A DNA stretch of 64,000 nucleotides from BOG-908 sp964242115 (GCA_964242115.1 CAXSZX010000009.1:1-64000); one strand, 5' to 3'; shown: positions 1-8,645, numbered from the stretch's first letter. The notes: generated by a model not told the origin, from the sequence alone. A program made the numbers and translations.

Positions 1-2
1 AC

Positions 3-1109
3 GACGAGCGCGAGCAGACGCTCAACCAGATGCTGGTCGAGATGGACGGCTTCGAAAGCAACGAGGGCGTCATCCTGATCGCCGCCACCAACCGTCCTGA
101 CGTGCTGGACCCGGCCCTGCTGCGCCCTGGCCGCTTCGACCGCCAGGTGGTGGTGCCCAACCCCGACGTGCTCGGCCGCGAGAAGATCCTGCGCGTGCAC
201 ATGCGCAAGGTGCCGCTTGCCAGCGACGTGGACCCCAAGACAATCGCCCGCGGCACGCCTGGCTTCTCCGGCGCCGACCTCGCCAACCTGGTCAACGAGG
301 CCGCCCTGCTGGCCGCCCGCTTGTCCAAGCGCGTGGTGGCGATGGCCGAGTTCGAGTTCGCCAAGGACAAGGTGATGATGGGTGCCGAACGGCGCAGCCT
401 CGTGATGAGCGACTCCGAAAAGGAGATGACCGCCTTCCACGAAGCCGGCCACGCCATCTGCAGCCTCTACGAGCCGGAATGCGACCCGATCCACAAGGCC
501 ACCATCATCCCGCGCGGCCGTGCGCTGGGCATGGTGATGAGCCTGCCGGAGGGCGACCGCTACTCCACCAGCAAGGCCAAGATGGTGGCCCAGCTCGCCA
601 TGGCGATGGGCGGCCGCGTCGCCGAAGAGCTCACCTTCGGCGCCGACAAGGTCAGCAACGGCGCTTCCGGCGACATCAAGATGGCCACCGACATGGCCCG
701 CCGCATGGTCACCGAGTGGGGCATGAGCGAGAGCCTTGGTATGATCGCCTACGGCGACAACAGCCAGGAGCTCTTCCTCGGCCACTCGGTGCAGCAGAAC
801 AAGAGCGTGTCCGAACACACCGCGCAACGCATCGACGTGGAGATCAAGTCGATCATCGACACCGCCTACGCCAAGTCGAAGAGCGTCCTGACCGAGCACC
901 AGGAAGAGCTGAACCGCCTGGCGCGTGGCCTGCTGGAATACGAGACGCTGTCCGGCGAGGAAATCCGCACCGTGCTGCGCGGCGAGCCGGTTATCCGCAA
1001 GGTGGTCGACGAGCCGGCGCCGGAGCAGCGCCGCGCTAGCGTGCCGACGACGAGTGCTAAGCCGTCTTCGCTGCCGCCTGGGTTGGATCCGGCGCCTCAG
1101 CCGGGCTAG
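3..1109 (+). CDS. ftsH: ATP-dependent zinc metalloprotease FtsH (3' part)
   Basis: C-terminal two thirds of the membrane-anchored AAA+ protease that degrades misassembled membrane proteins and some soluble regulators. The reading frame is already open at the window edge, so Walker A and the transmembrane segments lie outside. Visible are the end of the AAA module with LNQMLVEMDGF, the second region of homology ATNRPDVLDPALLRPGRFDR with its arginine fingers, the zinc-binding HEAGH near 440-452, and GGRVAEEL of the peptidase domain. The C-terminal tail is proline/serine-rich and variable, as usual for the family. The TAG stop is followed at once by an arm-core repeat. The order ftsH-folP-glmM is common in alphaproteobacteria. 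Confidence 0.97.
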   Translation, partial: DEREQTLNQMLVEMDGFESNEGVILIAATNRPDVLDPALLRPGRFDRQVVVPNPDVLGREKILRVHMRKVPLASDVDPKTIARGTPGFSGADLANLVNEAALLAARLSKRVVAMAEFEFAKDKVMMGAERRSLVMSDSEKEMTAFHEAGHAICSLYEPECDPIHKATIIPRGRALGMVMSLPEGDRYSTSKAKMVAQLAMAMGGRVAEELTFGADKVSNGASGDIKMATDMARRMVTEWGMSESLGMIAYGDNSQELFLGHSVQQNKSVSEHTAQRIDVEIKSIIDTAYAKSKSVLTEHQEELNRLARGLLEYETLSGEEIRTVLRGEPVIRKVVDEPAPEQRRASVPTTSAKPSSLPPGLDPAPQPG

Positions 1110-1241
1110 GCAAGCAAGCAGTTCTTTTTTGAAAAAAAGAACTAAAAAACTTTTGACTCCGCTGTCGCGCGCTCGCCGGAAAGGGCCGCAACAGCGGAGT
1201 CAAAAGTTTTTTGCTTCTTTTTTTCAAAAAAGAAGCGCTTG
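1110..1241. repeat. arm-core repeat 1
   Basis: Complete copy that begins at the base after the ftsH stop. The left arm is of GTTC/GAAC type and the right arm of GCTTC/GAAGC type. The core is a diverged self-complementary class (GCTGTCGCG ... GCAACAGCG). Its right end contains the TTG used as the folP start. Confidence 0.9.
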
Positions 1242-2051
1242 AGCGGCCCCCTGGTGATGGGGGTGCTGAACGCCACCCCCGACAGCTTCAGCGACGGCGG
1301 CCTACATCGTAACCCGATCGACGCCGGCCTTTACTTGCGCGACGCCGGCGCCGACATCATCGACGTCGGCGGCGAAAGCACCCGCCCTGGGGCCGAACCG
1401 GTCGACCCCGACGAAGAACAACGCCGCGTCCTGCCGGTCATATCCGCCCTCGCCCGAGCCGGCGCCCGCCTCTCCGTCGACACCCGCAACGCATCCACCA
1501 TGGCAGCCGCGCTCGATGCGGGTGCGACCATCGTCAACGACGTCTCCGCACTCGGCCACGATCCGCACGCGATCGGCGCGCTGGCCGGCCGCACCTGCCA
1601 GGTGGTCCTGATGCACATGCGCGGCACGCCACAAACCATGCGGTCCCACGCCGTGTACACCGACCTGATTACCGAAATCGTCGACGAGCTCTCGGCCGCC
1701 GTCGCACGCGCGGAGGCGGCCGGCATTGCGCGTTCGCGGCTGACGATCGATCCCGGCCTGGGCTTCGCCAAGACGGCGCCGCAGAACCTCGAGCTGCTCC
1801 GCCGGCTGCCGGAACTGCGCGTGCTGGGGCTGCCCATCCTGGTCGGCGCGTCGCGCAAAGGCTTCATCGGCACCTATGGCGGCGAGCCGGACCCGCTGCG
1901 CCGCGCGCCAGGCTCCATGGCGGCCGCGCTGTTCGCGGCCATGCAGGGTGCGGCTATCCTGCGCGTGCACGACGTGGCGGAGACGGTGCAGGCGCTGCGG
2001 GTTTGGCAAGCGCTGGCGGTTTGCGATAAGATGGGTGAGTGTAACGAATAA
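1239..2051 (+). CDS. folP: dihydropteroate synthase
   Basis: Joins p-aminobenzoate to 6-hydroxymethyl-dihydropterin pyrophosphate in cytoplasmic folate synthesis; the family is the sulfonamide target. All the diagnostic blocks are present in order: MGVLNATPDSFSDGG at the N-terminus, DVGGESTRPGAEP, VDTRN, VNDVSAL, MHMRGTPQTM, IDPGLGFAK and VGASRKGFIG. The length of 270 aa is normal. No ATG precedes the first conserved block; the usable start is a TTG that lies in the last bases of the upstream arm-core repeat, whose AAAAAAGAAG stretch is the only purine-rich sequence available as a ribosome site. The repeat appears to have replaced the native leader. The gene lies between ftsH and glmM, each boundary being a repeat. 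Confidence 0.93.
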   Translation: MSGPLVMGVLNATPDSFSDGGLHRNPIDAGLYLRDAGADIIDVGGESTRPGAEPVDPDEEQRRVLPVISALARAGARLSVDTRNASTMAAALDAGATIVNDVSALGHDPHAIGALAGRTCQVVLMHMRGTPQTMRSHAVYTDLITEIVDELSAAVARAEAAGIARSRLTIDPGLGFAKTAPQNLELLRRLPELRVLGLPILVGASRKGFIGTYGGEPDPLRRAPGSMAAALFAAMQGAAILRVHDVAETVQALRVWQALAVCDKMGECNE

Positions 2052-2194
2052 AGGAAGGCAAGGCCTTCTTTTTCGAGAAAAAGAAGCAAAAAGCTTTTGC
2101 GTCCGCTGTCGCGGTCCTGTCCGGTGAGCGCGCGACAGCGGAAGTAAAAGTTTTTTGGTTCTTTTTTTCAAAAAAGAACTGCTTCCTTGCTTGC
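2052..2194. repeat. arm-core repeat 2
   Basis: Complete copy starting directly after the folP TAA. The left arm is GCTTC type with a CGAG loop, the right arm GTTC type. Self-complementary core, GCTGTCGCGG ... GCGCGACAGC. The glmM ribosome site lies just beyond it. Confidence 0.9.
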
Positions 2195-2208
2195 CCCAGG
2201 AGACTCCA

Positions 2209-3573
2209 ATGACCCGCAAGCTTTTCGGCACAGACGGCATCCGCGGCCGCGCCAACGTAGGCTCCATGAGCCCGGAAGTCGCGCTGCGCGTGGGCCTAGC
2301 CGCCGGCCTGCAGTTCGTCCGCGGCAACCACCGCCACCAGGTCATCATCGGCAAGGACACCCGCCTGTCCGGCTACATGCTCGAACCCGCGCTGGTCGCC
2401 GGCTTTACCAGCGCGGGGATGGACGTGATGCTGGTGGGCCCGCTGCCCACGCCGGCCATCGCCATGCTCACCCGCTCCATGCGCGCGGACCTCGGCGTGA
2501 TGATCTCCGCCAGCCACAACCCGTTCGAGGACAACGGCATCAAGCTGTTCGGCCCTGACGGCTTCAAGCTGTCCGACGAGACCGAGATGGAGATCGAGCG
2601 GCTGATGCAGACCGACCTGTCTGCCCGGCTGGCCGCACCCACCAAGCTCGGCCGCGCGCGGCGGCTGGAGGACGCGGCCGGCCGCTACATCGAGAGTGCC
2701 AAGGCCAGCTTCCCCCGCCGCCTCACGCTGGACGGCCTGCGCATCGTGGTGGATTGCGCCAACGGCGCCGCCTACCGCGTCGCTCCCACCGTGCTGACCG
2801 AACTGGGCGCCGAGGTGATCCCGCTGGGCGTCACCCCGGACGGCTTCAACATCAACAAGGAGTGCGGCAGCACCCAGCCGGCCCAGCTTTGCGCCGAGGT
2901 GCTGGCACACCGCGCCGACCTCGGCATGGCGCTGGACGGCGACGCGGACCGTGTCCTGCTCTCCGACGAGAAAGGCCACCTGATCGACGGCGACCAGGTG
3001 CTCGCCCTGATCGGCCAGTCCTGGGCGCGCGACGGCCGCCTGCGCGGCGGCGGCGTGGTCGCCACCGTGATGAGCAACCTCGGCCTGGAACGCTTCCTCG
3101 GCGCCGAAGGCCTGCGCCTGGAACGCACCGCGGTGGGCGACCGCTACGTGGTCGAGCGCATGCGCGAGACCGGCATCAACGTGGGCGGCGAGCAGTCCGG
3201 CCACATGATCCTGTCGGACTTCGCCACCACCGGCGACGGGTTGGTCGCCGCCCTGCAGGTGCTGGCCACCGTGATGACGGAGGCGCGCCCGGTCAGCGAG
3301 GTGTGCCGCCGCTTCACGCCGCTGCCGCAACTGCTGCGCAACGTGCGCTTCGCCGGCGGTCAGCCGCTGTCCGACCCGCGCGTAAAGGAGGCCGTGCAAG
3401 GCGTGGAGGCGCGGCTGGCCGGCCATGGCCGGGTTCTGCTGCGCCCCAGCGGCACCGAGCCGCTGATCCGGGTGATGGCCGAAGCCGAGGACCAGGCGGT
3501 GGTGCACCAGGTAGTGGCCGAGCTGTGCGAGGTGATCGAGCGGGCGTCGGCGATGACGGCGGCGGCGGATTAA
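2209..3573 (+). CDS. glmM: phosphoglucosamine mutase
   Basis: Interconverts glucosamine-6-phosphate and glucosamine-1-phosphate on the route to UDP-GlcNAc for peptidoglycan and lipopolysaccharide. The protein is 454 aa, the normal length. It starts MTRKLFGTDGIRG; the phosphoserine loop ISASHNPFEDNG puts the catalytic serine at about residue 102, the metal loop is DGDADR, the sugar-binding GGEQSGH follows, and RPSGTEPLIRVM is the C-terminal phosphate-binding site. The ATG at 2209 is preceded by CCAGGAGA at suitable spacing. An in-frame extension upstream exists only because the repeat arm is free of stops, and is not expected to be translated. Confidence 0.97.
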   Translation: MTRKLFGTDGIRGRANVGSMSPEVALRVGLAAGLQFVRGNHRHQVIIGKDTRLSGYMLEPALVAGFTSAGMDVMLVGPLPTPAIAMLTRSMRADLGVMISASHNPFEDNGIKLFGPDGFKLSDETEMEIERLMQTDLSARLAAPTKLGRARRLEDAAGRYIESAKASFPRRLTLDGLRIVVDCANGAAYRVAPTVLTELGAEVIPLGVTPDGFNINKECGSTQPAQLCAEVLAHRADLGMALDGDADRVLLSDEKGHLIDGDQVLALIGQSWARDGRLRGGGVVATVMSNLGLERFLGAEGLRLERTAVGDRYVVERMRETGINVGGEQSGHMILSDFATTGDGLVAALQVLATVMTEARPVSEVCRRFTPLPQLLRNVRFAGGQPLSDPRVKEAVQGVEARLAGHGRVLLRPSGTEPLIRVMAEAEDQAVVHQVVAELCEVIERASAMTAAAD

Positions 3574-3725
3574 GGAAGCAAGGCCTTCTTTTTCGAGAAA
3601 AAGAAGCAAAAAGCTTTTGCGCGCGCTGTTGCGGAAAGCTGAAACGACATGCCCCCACACGGCGCGCCTAACGAGAGCAAAAGTTTTTTGGTTCTTTTTT
3701 TCAAAAAAGAACCGCTTGCCTTGCC
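3574..3725 (+). repeat. arm-core repeat 3
   Basis: Complete copy directly after the glmM TAA. GCTTC-type left arm, GGTTC/GAACC right arm. The core is the class containing GCTGAAACGACA, in forward orientation. Confidence 0.9.
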
Positions 3726-3756
3726 TTGGCTTCCTTGCTCGCCGAGGAGACGAAAC

Positions 3757-4542
3757 ATGAAACTGGCTTACTGGGTAGTCGACGCCTTCACCGACCGCGT
3801 GTTCAGCGGCAACCCCGCCGCCGTGGTGTTACCGGAAGCCGCTCTGCCGGACGCGCTGATGCAGCAGGTCGCCGCCGAGAACAACCTCAGCGAGACCGCC
3901 TTTGCCGTGCCGGAGGCCGACGGCTACCGGCTGCGCTGGTTCACCCCTACCGTGGAGGTGGATTTGTGTGGCCACGCCACCCTGGCCACCAGTTTCGTGC
4001 TGGCCAATCAGGGCCACGCCGGCCCGTTCCGCTATCATACCCGCTCGGGCCTGCTGACCGCCGCGGTATCCGGCGCCGAGATCGAGCTGGACTTTCCGGC
4101 CCACCCGTTCGCGCCGGTGGCCACGCCGGACGGCCTGGCCCAGGCGCTGGGCGCCGAGCCGCTGGAGGTGGTGCAGTCCTCCCGCCTGGTAGCGGTGCTG
4201 CCGAGCCCCGAGCAGGTGACGGCCGTGCGTCCGGACTTCGCCGCGATCGCCCGGCAGTTCGACGGCGCGGTGGCGGTGACCGCGGCCGGCGGCGTGGACG
4301 GCGCAGACGTCACCAGCCGCTACTTCGCGCCCGGCTACGGCATCGACGAGGACCCGGTCACCGGCTCGCTGCACACGCAGGTCGTGCCATACTGGGCCGA
4401 GAAGCTTGGCAAGCAGACGCTGGTCTGCCGCCAGGCGAGCGCGCGGGGCGGGGTTATGACCTGCACCATGGCGGGCGAGCGGGTCCATCTACGCGGGACG
4501 GCCGTGCTCTATGCGCGGGGGGAGATGCACCTGCCGGAGTAA
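3757..4542 (+). CDS. PhzF-family isomerase/epimerase-like protein
   Basis: Member of the PhzF/diaminopimelate-epimerase fold family, 261 aa. PhzF enzymes isomerise small hydroxylated acids; the substrate cannot be read from sequence. The family start pattern WVVDAFTDRVFSGNPAAVV is present, the catalytic glutamate lies in NNLSETAF (about E46), FTPTVEVDLCGHATLA follows, and GYGIDEDPVTGSLH is the C-terminal active-site loop. The ATG at 3757 follows GAGGAGACGAAAC, a good ribosome site. The TAA stop is part of the junction with the next repeat (gTAAgcaagc). There are no phenazine genes nearby, so a phenazine role is unlikely. Confidence 0.88.
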   Translation: MKLAYWVVDAFTDRVFSGNPAAVVLPEAALPDALMQQVAAENNLSETAFAVPEADGYRLRWFTPTVEVDLCGHATLATSFVLANQGHAGPFRYHTRSGLLTAAVSGAEIELDFPAHPFAPVATPDGLAQALGAEPLEVVQSSRLVAVLPSPEQVTAVRPDFAAIARQFDGAVAVTAAGGVDGADVTSRYFAPGYGIDEDPVTGSLHTQVVPYWAEKLGKQTLVCRQASARGGVMTCTMAGERVHLRGTAVLYARGEMHLPE

Positions 4543-4690
4543 GCAAGCAGTTCTTTTTCGAAAAAGAACCAAAGAACTTCCGCTCTCGTCGAATGCGCGT
4601 CGATGAAGCGTTTCGTTCAGCGTCCCGCGCCAGCCCTCGCAAAAGCTTTTTGCTTCTTTTTCTCGAAAAAGAAGGCCTTGCCTTTGCTTC
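4543..4690 (-). repeat. arm-core repeat 4
   Basis: Complete copy filling the space between two convergent stop codons (4542 and 4698). GTTC-type left arm, GCTTC-type right arm. The core is the GCTGAAACG class in reverse orientation and rather diverged. Confidence 0.85.
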
Positions 4691-4697
4691 GAGCGGA

Positions 4698-5876
4698 TCA
4701 ACCCCAACCTCCGTCCCCAGAATACCCCAGCCCAGCATTCAGCCGCGCCAGCCCCGTATCCTGGAAGAACTCTTCCGCCGTCTCGCTCCACACAAGCTGC
4801 GGCATGAACACGCCAGCAAGCAGCGTAGGCGTCGGCCGCCCGCGCATCTGCACCACGCCGGTGGCCAGCGCGGCGGCTGCCGCCGCGTCCCACCCCACGA
4901 GCTGCGCCTGCAAGCTGGACAGGTCGGCGGCGCCGGTCAGGTCCTCGAAGCGCAGCCGCGGCTCGCCGCGTTCGAGGATGCAGGCGGCGGTGCGGCCCAC
5001 GTGGGCGACGTCGCGGTCGGCGAAGAAGCCGAGGAACGCGAGGAAACCCTCGGCCTCTCCCAGACCGCGCCACACCGTGTCCGCCGGGGAGATCGGGCGA
5101 ACCACCTGCCGCTTGAAGCGGTAGAGCGACGCCAAAACCGCGCGCAGGTCGCGCACGCAATGCAAGATCCTGACGCCGGCCGGTGCGGCGCCGTCCAGCT
5201 GCGCGTGGTCATCGATGTGGCCCACCACCACCTCGCCTGGTTGCAGGATCTGGGCGACCGCGGCGGCCGGCACGGCACGGCGGTGCTGTTCGGGCGCCGC
5301 GTGCATCTCGGCGTCCGGCAGGCCGCGGTAATCGTCGCAGAAATGCGCGGTCAGATGCAGCCGGGTGCGGTGCAGGCCGGCGTGCACGGCGGCTGCCTCC
5401 AGCAGGTAGGTGCCACTTTTCGGGATTGTGTTGACCAGCAGGGCAAAGGCTGCCTGCGGGTCCGGCTCCACGGCCGGCAGTTCGAGGACCGGCAGCAGGT
5501 ACAACCCGGCCTCGCGGGAGACGAACGCGTTGACGTCTGCTGCGTAGGTCAGCGTGCTGGTCTGGCTGCCGGCCGCGTCGAAGAACGCGAGTGTGTCGCC
5601 GGTGATGCGGTAAGCCGTCTCGTTCGGATGGCGGTAGTGGCTGACGCTGCCGTCCCGCCGCAAAACGACATCGCCGAAATGCCCGCCGGCAAGCGACCCG
5701 TAGCGGTAGACGGTGCGGCAGACCCGTGCGTCGCCGCTGCCTTGCGTGGCTGTCACCGAACGCGGCCGGTCTGCCTGAGCACAGCGCACCTGGTGAACAG
5801 GATGTTGGTCTCCACGTCCGTTGATGGACAACCTGCAGCGCGGCACTCGGGCGTTGCGTTCCCGCAGCGGAGACAT
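4698..5876 (-). CDS. sulfotransferase-like protein
   Basis: Probable PAPS-dependent sulfotransferase-fold protein. NTIPKSGTYLLE matches the 5'-phosphosulfate-binding loop and VRILHCVRDLRAVLAS the 3'-phosphate-binding helix; both are typical of the family, but the acceptor is unknown. The region N-terminal to the fold (about residues 45-140) shows no recognised domain. The start is doubtful: the ATG used at 5876 gives about 40 residues that do not look like protein, while a neighbouring frame has more protein-like sequence there. Either the real start lies further in or the 5' end has shifted frame. An arm-core repeat sits immediately upstream. The gene is convergent with the PhzF-like gene. 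Confidence 0.65.
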   Translation of the reverse strand: MSPLRERNARVPRCRLSINGRGDQHPVHQVRCAQADRPRSVTATQGSGDARVCRTVYRYGSLAGGHFGDVVLRRDGSVSHYRHPNETAYRITGDTLAFFDAAGSQTSTLTYAADVNAFVSREAGLYLLPVLELPAVEPDPQAAFALLVNTIPKSGTYLLEAAAVHAGLHRTRLHLTAHFCDDYRGLPDAEMHAAPEQHRRAVPAAAVAQILQPGEVVVGHIDDHAQLDGAAPAGVRILHCVRDLRAVLASLYRFKRQVVRPISPADTVWRGLGEAEGFLAFLGFFADRDVAHVGRTAACILERGEPRLRFEDLTGAADLSSLQAQLVGWDAAAAAALATGVVQMRGRPTPTLLAGVFMPQLVWSETAEEFFQDTGLARLNAGLGYSGDGGWG

Positions 5877-5880
5877 GACA

Positions 5881-6018
5881 GAGCAAGCCGGTTCTTTTTT
5901 GAAAAAAAACCACAAAACTTTTGTCTCCGCTGTCGCGCGCTCACCGGAGAAAACCGCGACAGCGGCAGCGAAAGCATTTTGCTTCTTTTTCCCGAAAAAG
6001 AAGCGCTTGCTTCCTGCC
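5881..6018. repeat. arm-core repeat 5
   Basis: Complete copy, slightly diverged, between the 5' side of the sulfotransferase-like gene and the tRNA gene. Self-complementary core, GCTGTCGCGCG ... CCGCGACAGC. Confidence 0.85.
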
Positions 6019-6076
6019 TCCCGCGAGGGGCTTGCGAGGCCAGCCCATTTTCCGTAGGAACCGCTCTCCGCGGCGT

Positions 6077-6151
6077 GGGCGCGTAGCACAGCGGTAGTGC
6101 ACTACCTTGACATGGTAGGGGTCACAGGTTCAATCCCTGTCGCGCCCACCA
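6077..6151 (+). tRNA. tRNA-Val (anticodon GAC)
   Basis: The full cloverleaf can be drawn. The acceptor stem GGGCGCG pairs with CGCGCCC, the D arm is gcac/gtgc, and the anticodon stem CTACC/GGTAG carries the loop TTGACAT (anticodon GAC). The T arm is ACAGG-TTCAATC-CCTGT. The discriminator A is followed by an encoded CCA. Confidence 0.95.
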
Positions 6152-6221
6152 CCGGGCCCAGCTTCCTGGCGAGAAACTCATCGATCGCGCCGAAACCGAC
6201 ATCCCTGGGCGCGATCTTCGT

Positions 6222-7091
6222 TTGTCCGAGCATGCCCTGACCGACCGGCCCGGCTGCTACACCATACGCGCCCCGGACGGCCCTGCCGCCCCGCTGCTGT
6301 TTTCCTCGCCGCATTCCGGCCGTGACTACGGGGCGGACTTTCTATCCGCCGCCAGGCTGGACGCGCTCGCGTTGCGGCGCAGCGAGGATTGCTACATCGA
6401 CGAGATCTGCGCCGGCGTGCCGGACCACGGCGGCACGCTGATCGCCGCCAGCTTCCCGCGCGCCTGGTGCGACGCCAACCGCGAGGCCTGGGAGCTCGAC
6501 CCCTCCATGTTCGAGGACGCGCTCCCCGCCTGGGTCAACACCACCAGCACGCGGGTAGCCGCGGGCCTGGGCACCATCGCCCGCGTGGTGGCCACCGGCG
6601 AGGCGATCTATCGCGGCCGCCTGCGCTTTGCCGAGGCGCAACGCCGGGTGGCGGAGTGCTGGCAACCCTACCACGACGCGGTGCTCGCGCTCACGCAAAC
6701 CACGCGAGACCGCTTCGGTGCCTGCCTGCTGGTGGACTGCCACTCGATGCCGGCGCATGCCTGCCAGGACCGCCGTCCAGTGCCCGACATCGTGCTGGGC
6801 GATAGCCACGGTACAGCCTGCGCGCCGGCGCTGCTGCGCGAGGTGGAGCACCACTTCATGCGGCGCGGCTACGTGGTCCGCCGCAACGACCCCTACGCCG
6901 GCGGCTACATCACCCGCCACTACGGCAAGCCGTCCAGCCGCATTCACGCCCTGCAGGTGGAGGTCGCCCGCGCGTTATACATGGACGAGGCGAGCCTGGA
7001 GAGAAGCCCGGGCTTCTCTCGTGTGCAGCAGGACATGGCCGGCCTTGCCGCGCTGCTTGCCGACCAGGCGCCCGGGCTGATGCGGCAGTAG
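6222..7091 (+). CDS. N-formylglutamate amidohydrolase
   Basis: Zinc-dependent hydrolase family that releases formate from N-formyl-L-glutamate, the last step of the five-step histidine degradation route. The N-terminal metal region FSSPHSGRDYG is followed by DANREAWELDPSMFEDALP, a typical stretch of the family, and by DCHSMP. Length 289 aa. No other hut gene is near, so the physiological substrate could differ. The frame begins at TTG 6222, just 70 bp after the tRNA; an ATG at 6232 is out of frame, so the start is uncertain by a few codons. Confidence 0.85.
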   Translation: MSEHALTDRPGCYTIRAPDGPAAPLLFSSPHSGRDYGADFLSAARLDALALRRSEDCYIDEICAGVPDHGGTLIAASFPRAWCDANREAWELDPSMFEDALPAWVNTTSTRVAAGLGTIARVVATGEAIYRGRLRFAEAQRRVAECWQPYHDAVLALTQTTRDRFGACLLVDCHSMPAHACQDRRPVPDIVLGDSHGTACAPALLREVEHHFMRRGYVVRRNDPYAGGYITRHYGKPSSRIHALQVEVARALYMDEASLERSPGFSRVQQDMAGLAALLADQAPGLMRQ

Positions 7092-7102
7092 CGCTGCAAG
7101 CC

Positions 7103-7243
7103 TCAGAGGCCGCTGGACGCCCGCGAGAACATTGCACTCACCACGCTGCCGAAGCTGCTGAATATGCCGAGCAAAGCGAGGCAGAGGAAGGCGGCGACGA
7201 TGCCGTACTCCAGGGCGGTGATTGCGTGGCGGTCGGCGAGCAG
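7103..7243 (-). CDS. Flp/Fap-type pilin subunit with displaced 5' end
   Basis: The 47 residues give the signature of a Flp pilin: a short leader remnant, then ITALEYGIVAAFLCLALLGI with the glutamate-tyrosine pair and the hydrophobic spine, and a short C-terminal tail. Flp pilins polymerise into tight-adherence pili after prepilin cleavage. The codon where an ATG should stand is replaced by arm-core repeat 6. The ribosome site CTGGAGGGAAGAAG survives on the far side of that repeat (about 7392-7410). The frame stays open through the repeat up to an ATG at 7432, so either a fused protein with about 60 extra residues is made or the gene is dead. No tad/cpa assembly genes are in the window. Confidence 0.65.
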   Translation of the reverse strand: MLADRHAITALEYGIVAAFLCLALLGIFSSFGSVVSAMFSRASSGL

Positions 7244-7391
7244 GCAAGCGGTTCTTTTTTGAAAAACAGCACCAGAAAACTTTTGCTCTCGCTGGGTGTG
7301 CCGTGGTGAGGCGTGGTGTTTCACCCGTCCGCGACAGCCGTTGTAAAAGCTTTCTGCTGCTTTTTCTCGAAAAAGAGGGCCTTGGCTTCTT
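7244..7391 (-). repeat. arm-core repeat 6
   Basis: Complete copy lying between a Shine-Dalgarno-like sequence and the body of the Flp pilin gene. One arm carries the GCTGC-type stem variant. GCTGAAACG-class core in reverse orientation. Confidence 0.85.
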
Positions 7392-7545
7392 CCCTCCAGG
7401 TCGATGTTCTCGCCACTCGGTGTAAGACGCACGTGCAGACCTTCCCAACCGTGCCGGACCGTTCGACGCGCAAGTAGATCATATTCGTGCGGAGGAAGCT
7501 AGTGGTATCGGTTTAGCAACGTCTTAACAGCCCAAGCCGCCGGCC

Positions 7546-7575
7546 AAAAAAAAGGCGGTGCCGTTAAGCACCGCC
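7546..7575 (-). terminator. intrinsic terminator
   Basis: GGCGGTGC, a six-base loop and GCACCGCC form a perfect 8-bp GC-rich stem, followed on the minus strand by TTTTTTTT (the A-run at 7546-7553). It would end the candidate small RNA. Confidence 0.75.
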
Positions 7576-7626
7576 AAGTTTAGGGAGGAAACGTCCAAGA
7601 TGCGGCGTGCCGAAGCAGCACCGCAC
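7546..7626 (-). ncRNA. candidate small RNA with anti-Shine-Dalgarno motif
   Basis: Read on the minus strand, this 80-nt stretch has the layout of a small regulatory RNA. A 5' stem-loop comes first (GGTGC-TGCTTCG-GCAC with an outer stem), then an unpaired linker containing TTTCCTCCCT that can pair with ribosome-binding sites, then a strong terminator hairpin with eight T. No protein-like ORF overlaps it on the minus strand. Alphaproteobacteria have several sRNA families with CCUCC loops, but no membership in a named family is claimed. Confidence 0.45.
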
Positions 7627-7630
7627 CCAT

Positions 7631-7659
7631 AAGGTATGGTCGGCGGACACCTTGCGCAA
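7631..7659 (-). promoter_or_regulatory. possible promoter for the small RNA
   Basis: On the minus strand TTGCGC (7659-7654), a 17-bp spacer and TACCTT (7636-7631) lie just upstream of the candidate RNA. The -10 box is weak. Confidence 0.3.
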
Positions 7660-7735
7660 GCAGTTTTTTGCAATGCAGCAATTTCCGCCTCCGGGCCGTT
7701 AACGCTGTCTTCAGCCACGCGCGCGATGGTGCGGC

Positions 7736-8599
7736 ATGCGCCTTTTCTCCCGCATCGCCTCGATTGTCCTGGTTTTGGCCTGCCTGCCGGCATCGGGTTT
7801 TGCTGCCGATGCCGCCGTGCGCGCAGCCCTCGACCAGAGCCAAGGCAACCTGTGCCGGGCCGCCATCACCGCGGCCGAGGCGTCCCACCGCGTTCCGGAC
7901 GCCTTTCTGCAGGCGATTGCGCGCGTGGAGTCCGGCCGCCCGGACCCGCTGACCGGCACCGTCGCACCCTGGCCGTGGACGGTGAACGCCGAGGGCGTGG
8001 GCAGCTTCTACGCCACCAAGGCCGAAGCGCTGGCGGCGGTGCGGGCGTTGCAGGCCCGCGGCGTCCGCTCGATGGACGTCGGCTGCATGCAGGTGAACCT
8101 GTTGCACCACCCGGACGCTTTTGCCTCGCTCGAGCAGGCGTTCGACCCCGCTGCCAACGCGGCCTACGCGGCCACCTTCCTGGTCAACCTGTTCGGCCAG
8201 ACCGGCAGCTGGCCGCGTGCGGCAGCCGCCTACCACTCGCAGACGCCTACTCTGGGCGAAGACTACCAGCGCCGCGTCCTGGCCGAATGGGCGCTGCCGG
8301 ACGGCCGCAGGGACGGCGACAGGCCGGCCCGCCGGCACGCGCCGGCATCGGCAGCACCCGCCCCGAAACCCGAAGCCGACACCGCGGCGCTAGCCGCCGC
8401 CGCGCCGGCCCCGGGTGGCATCGCACCGGTCGGCAGGATGGCGGCGATGGTGTCGCAGCCTGCTTCGATGATGCGCCCGGCCGGGGTGATCGGGCGCAAC
8501 CTGGCCGCCTACCGGCTGATGCCCACGCGCCTGGCCATGCGCCCGCCGGACCGCCTCGCACCCGGCGGCCTGAGGCTGCCCCGCCCGCCGGTGACTTGA
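7736..8599 (+). CDS. secreted lytic transglycosylase (SLT-type)
   Basis: 287 aa with a signal peptide (MRLFSRIASIVLVLACLPASGFAADA) and a lysozyme-like transglycosylase domain at about residues 35-190. The catalytic glutamate lies in AIARVESGRPDPL; GCMQVNLLHHPDAF and the AAAYHSQTP block follow as in other SLT proteins. Such enzymes cut peptidoglycan glycan strands in the periplasm. The C-terminal 90 residues are alanine/proline-rich and have no recognisable domain. The ATG is the first in frame and fits the signal peptide. Some single-domain members serve secretion or pilus systems, and the Flp pilin nearby makes that conceivable but unproven. Confidence 0.85.
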   Translation: MRLFSRIASIVLVLACLPASGFAADAAVRAALDQSQGNLCRAAITAAEASHRVPDAFLQAIARVESGRPDPLTGTVAPWPWTVNAEGVGSFYATKAEALAAVRALQARGVRSMDVGCMQVNLLHHPDAFASLEQAFDPAANAAYAATFLVNLFGQTGSWPRAAAAYHSQTPTLGEDYQRRVLAEWALPDGRRDGDRPARRHAPASAAPAPKPEADTAALAAAAPAPGGIAPVGRMAAMVSQPASMMRPAGVIGRNLAAYRLMPTRLAMRPPDRLAPGGLRLPRPPVT

Positions 8600-8645
8600 A
8601 CGGGGCCGCCGTTCGTCCACTTGCTCGGCATGCCCGTTGAGGTGC

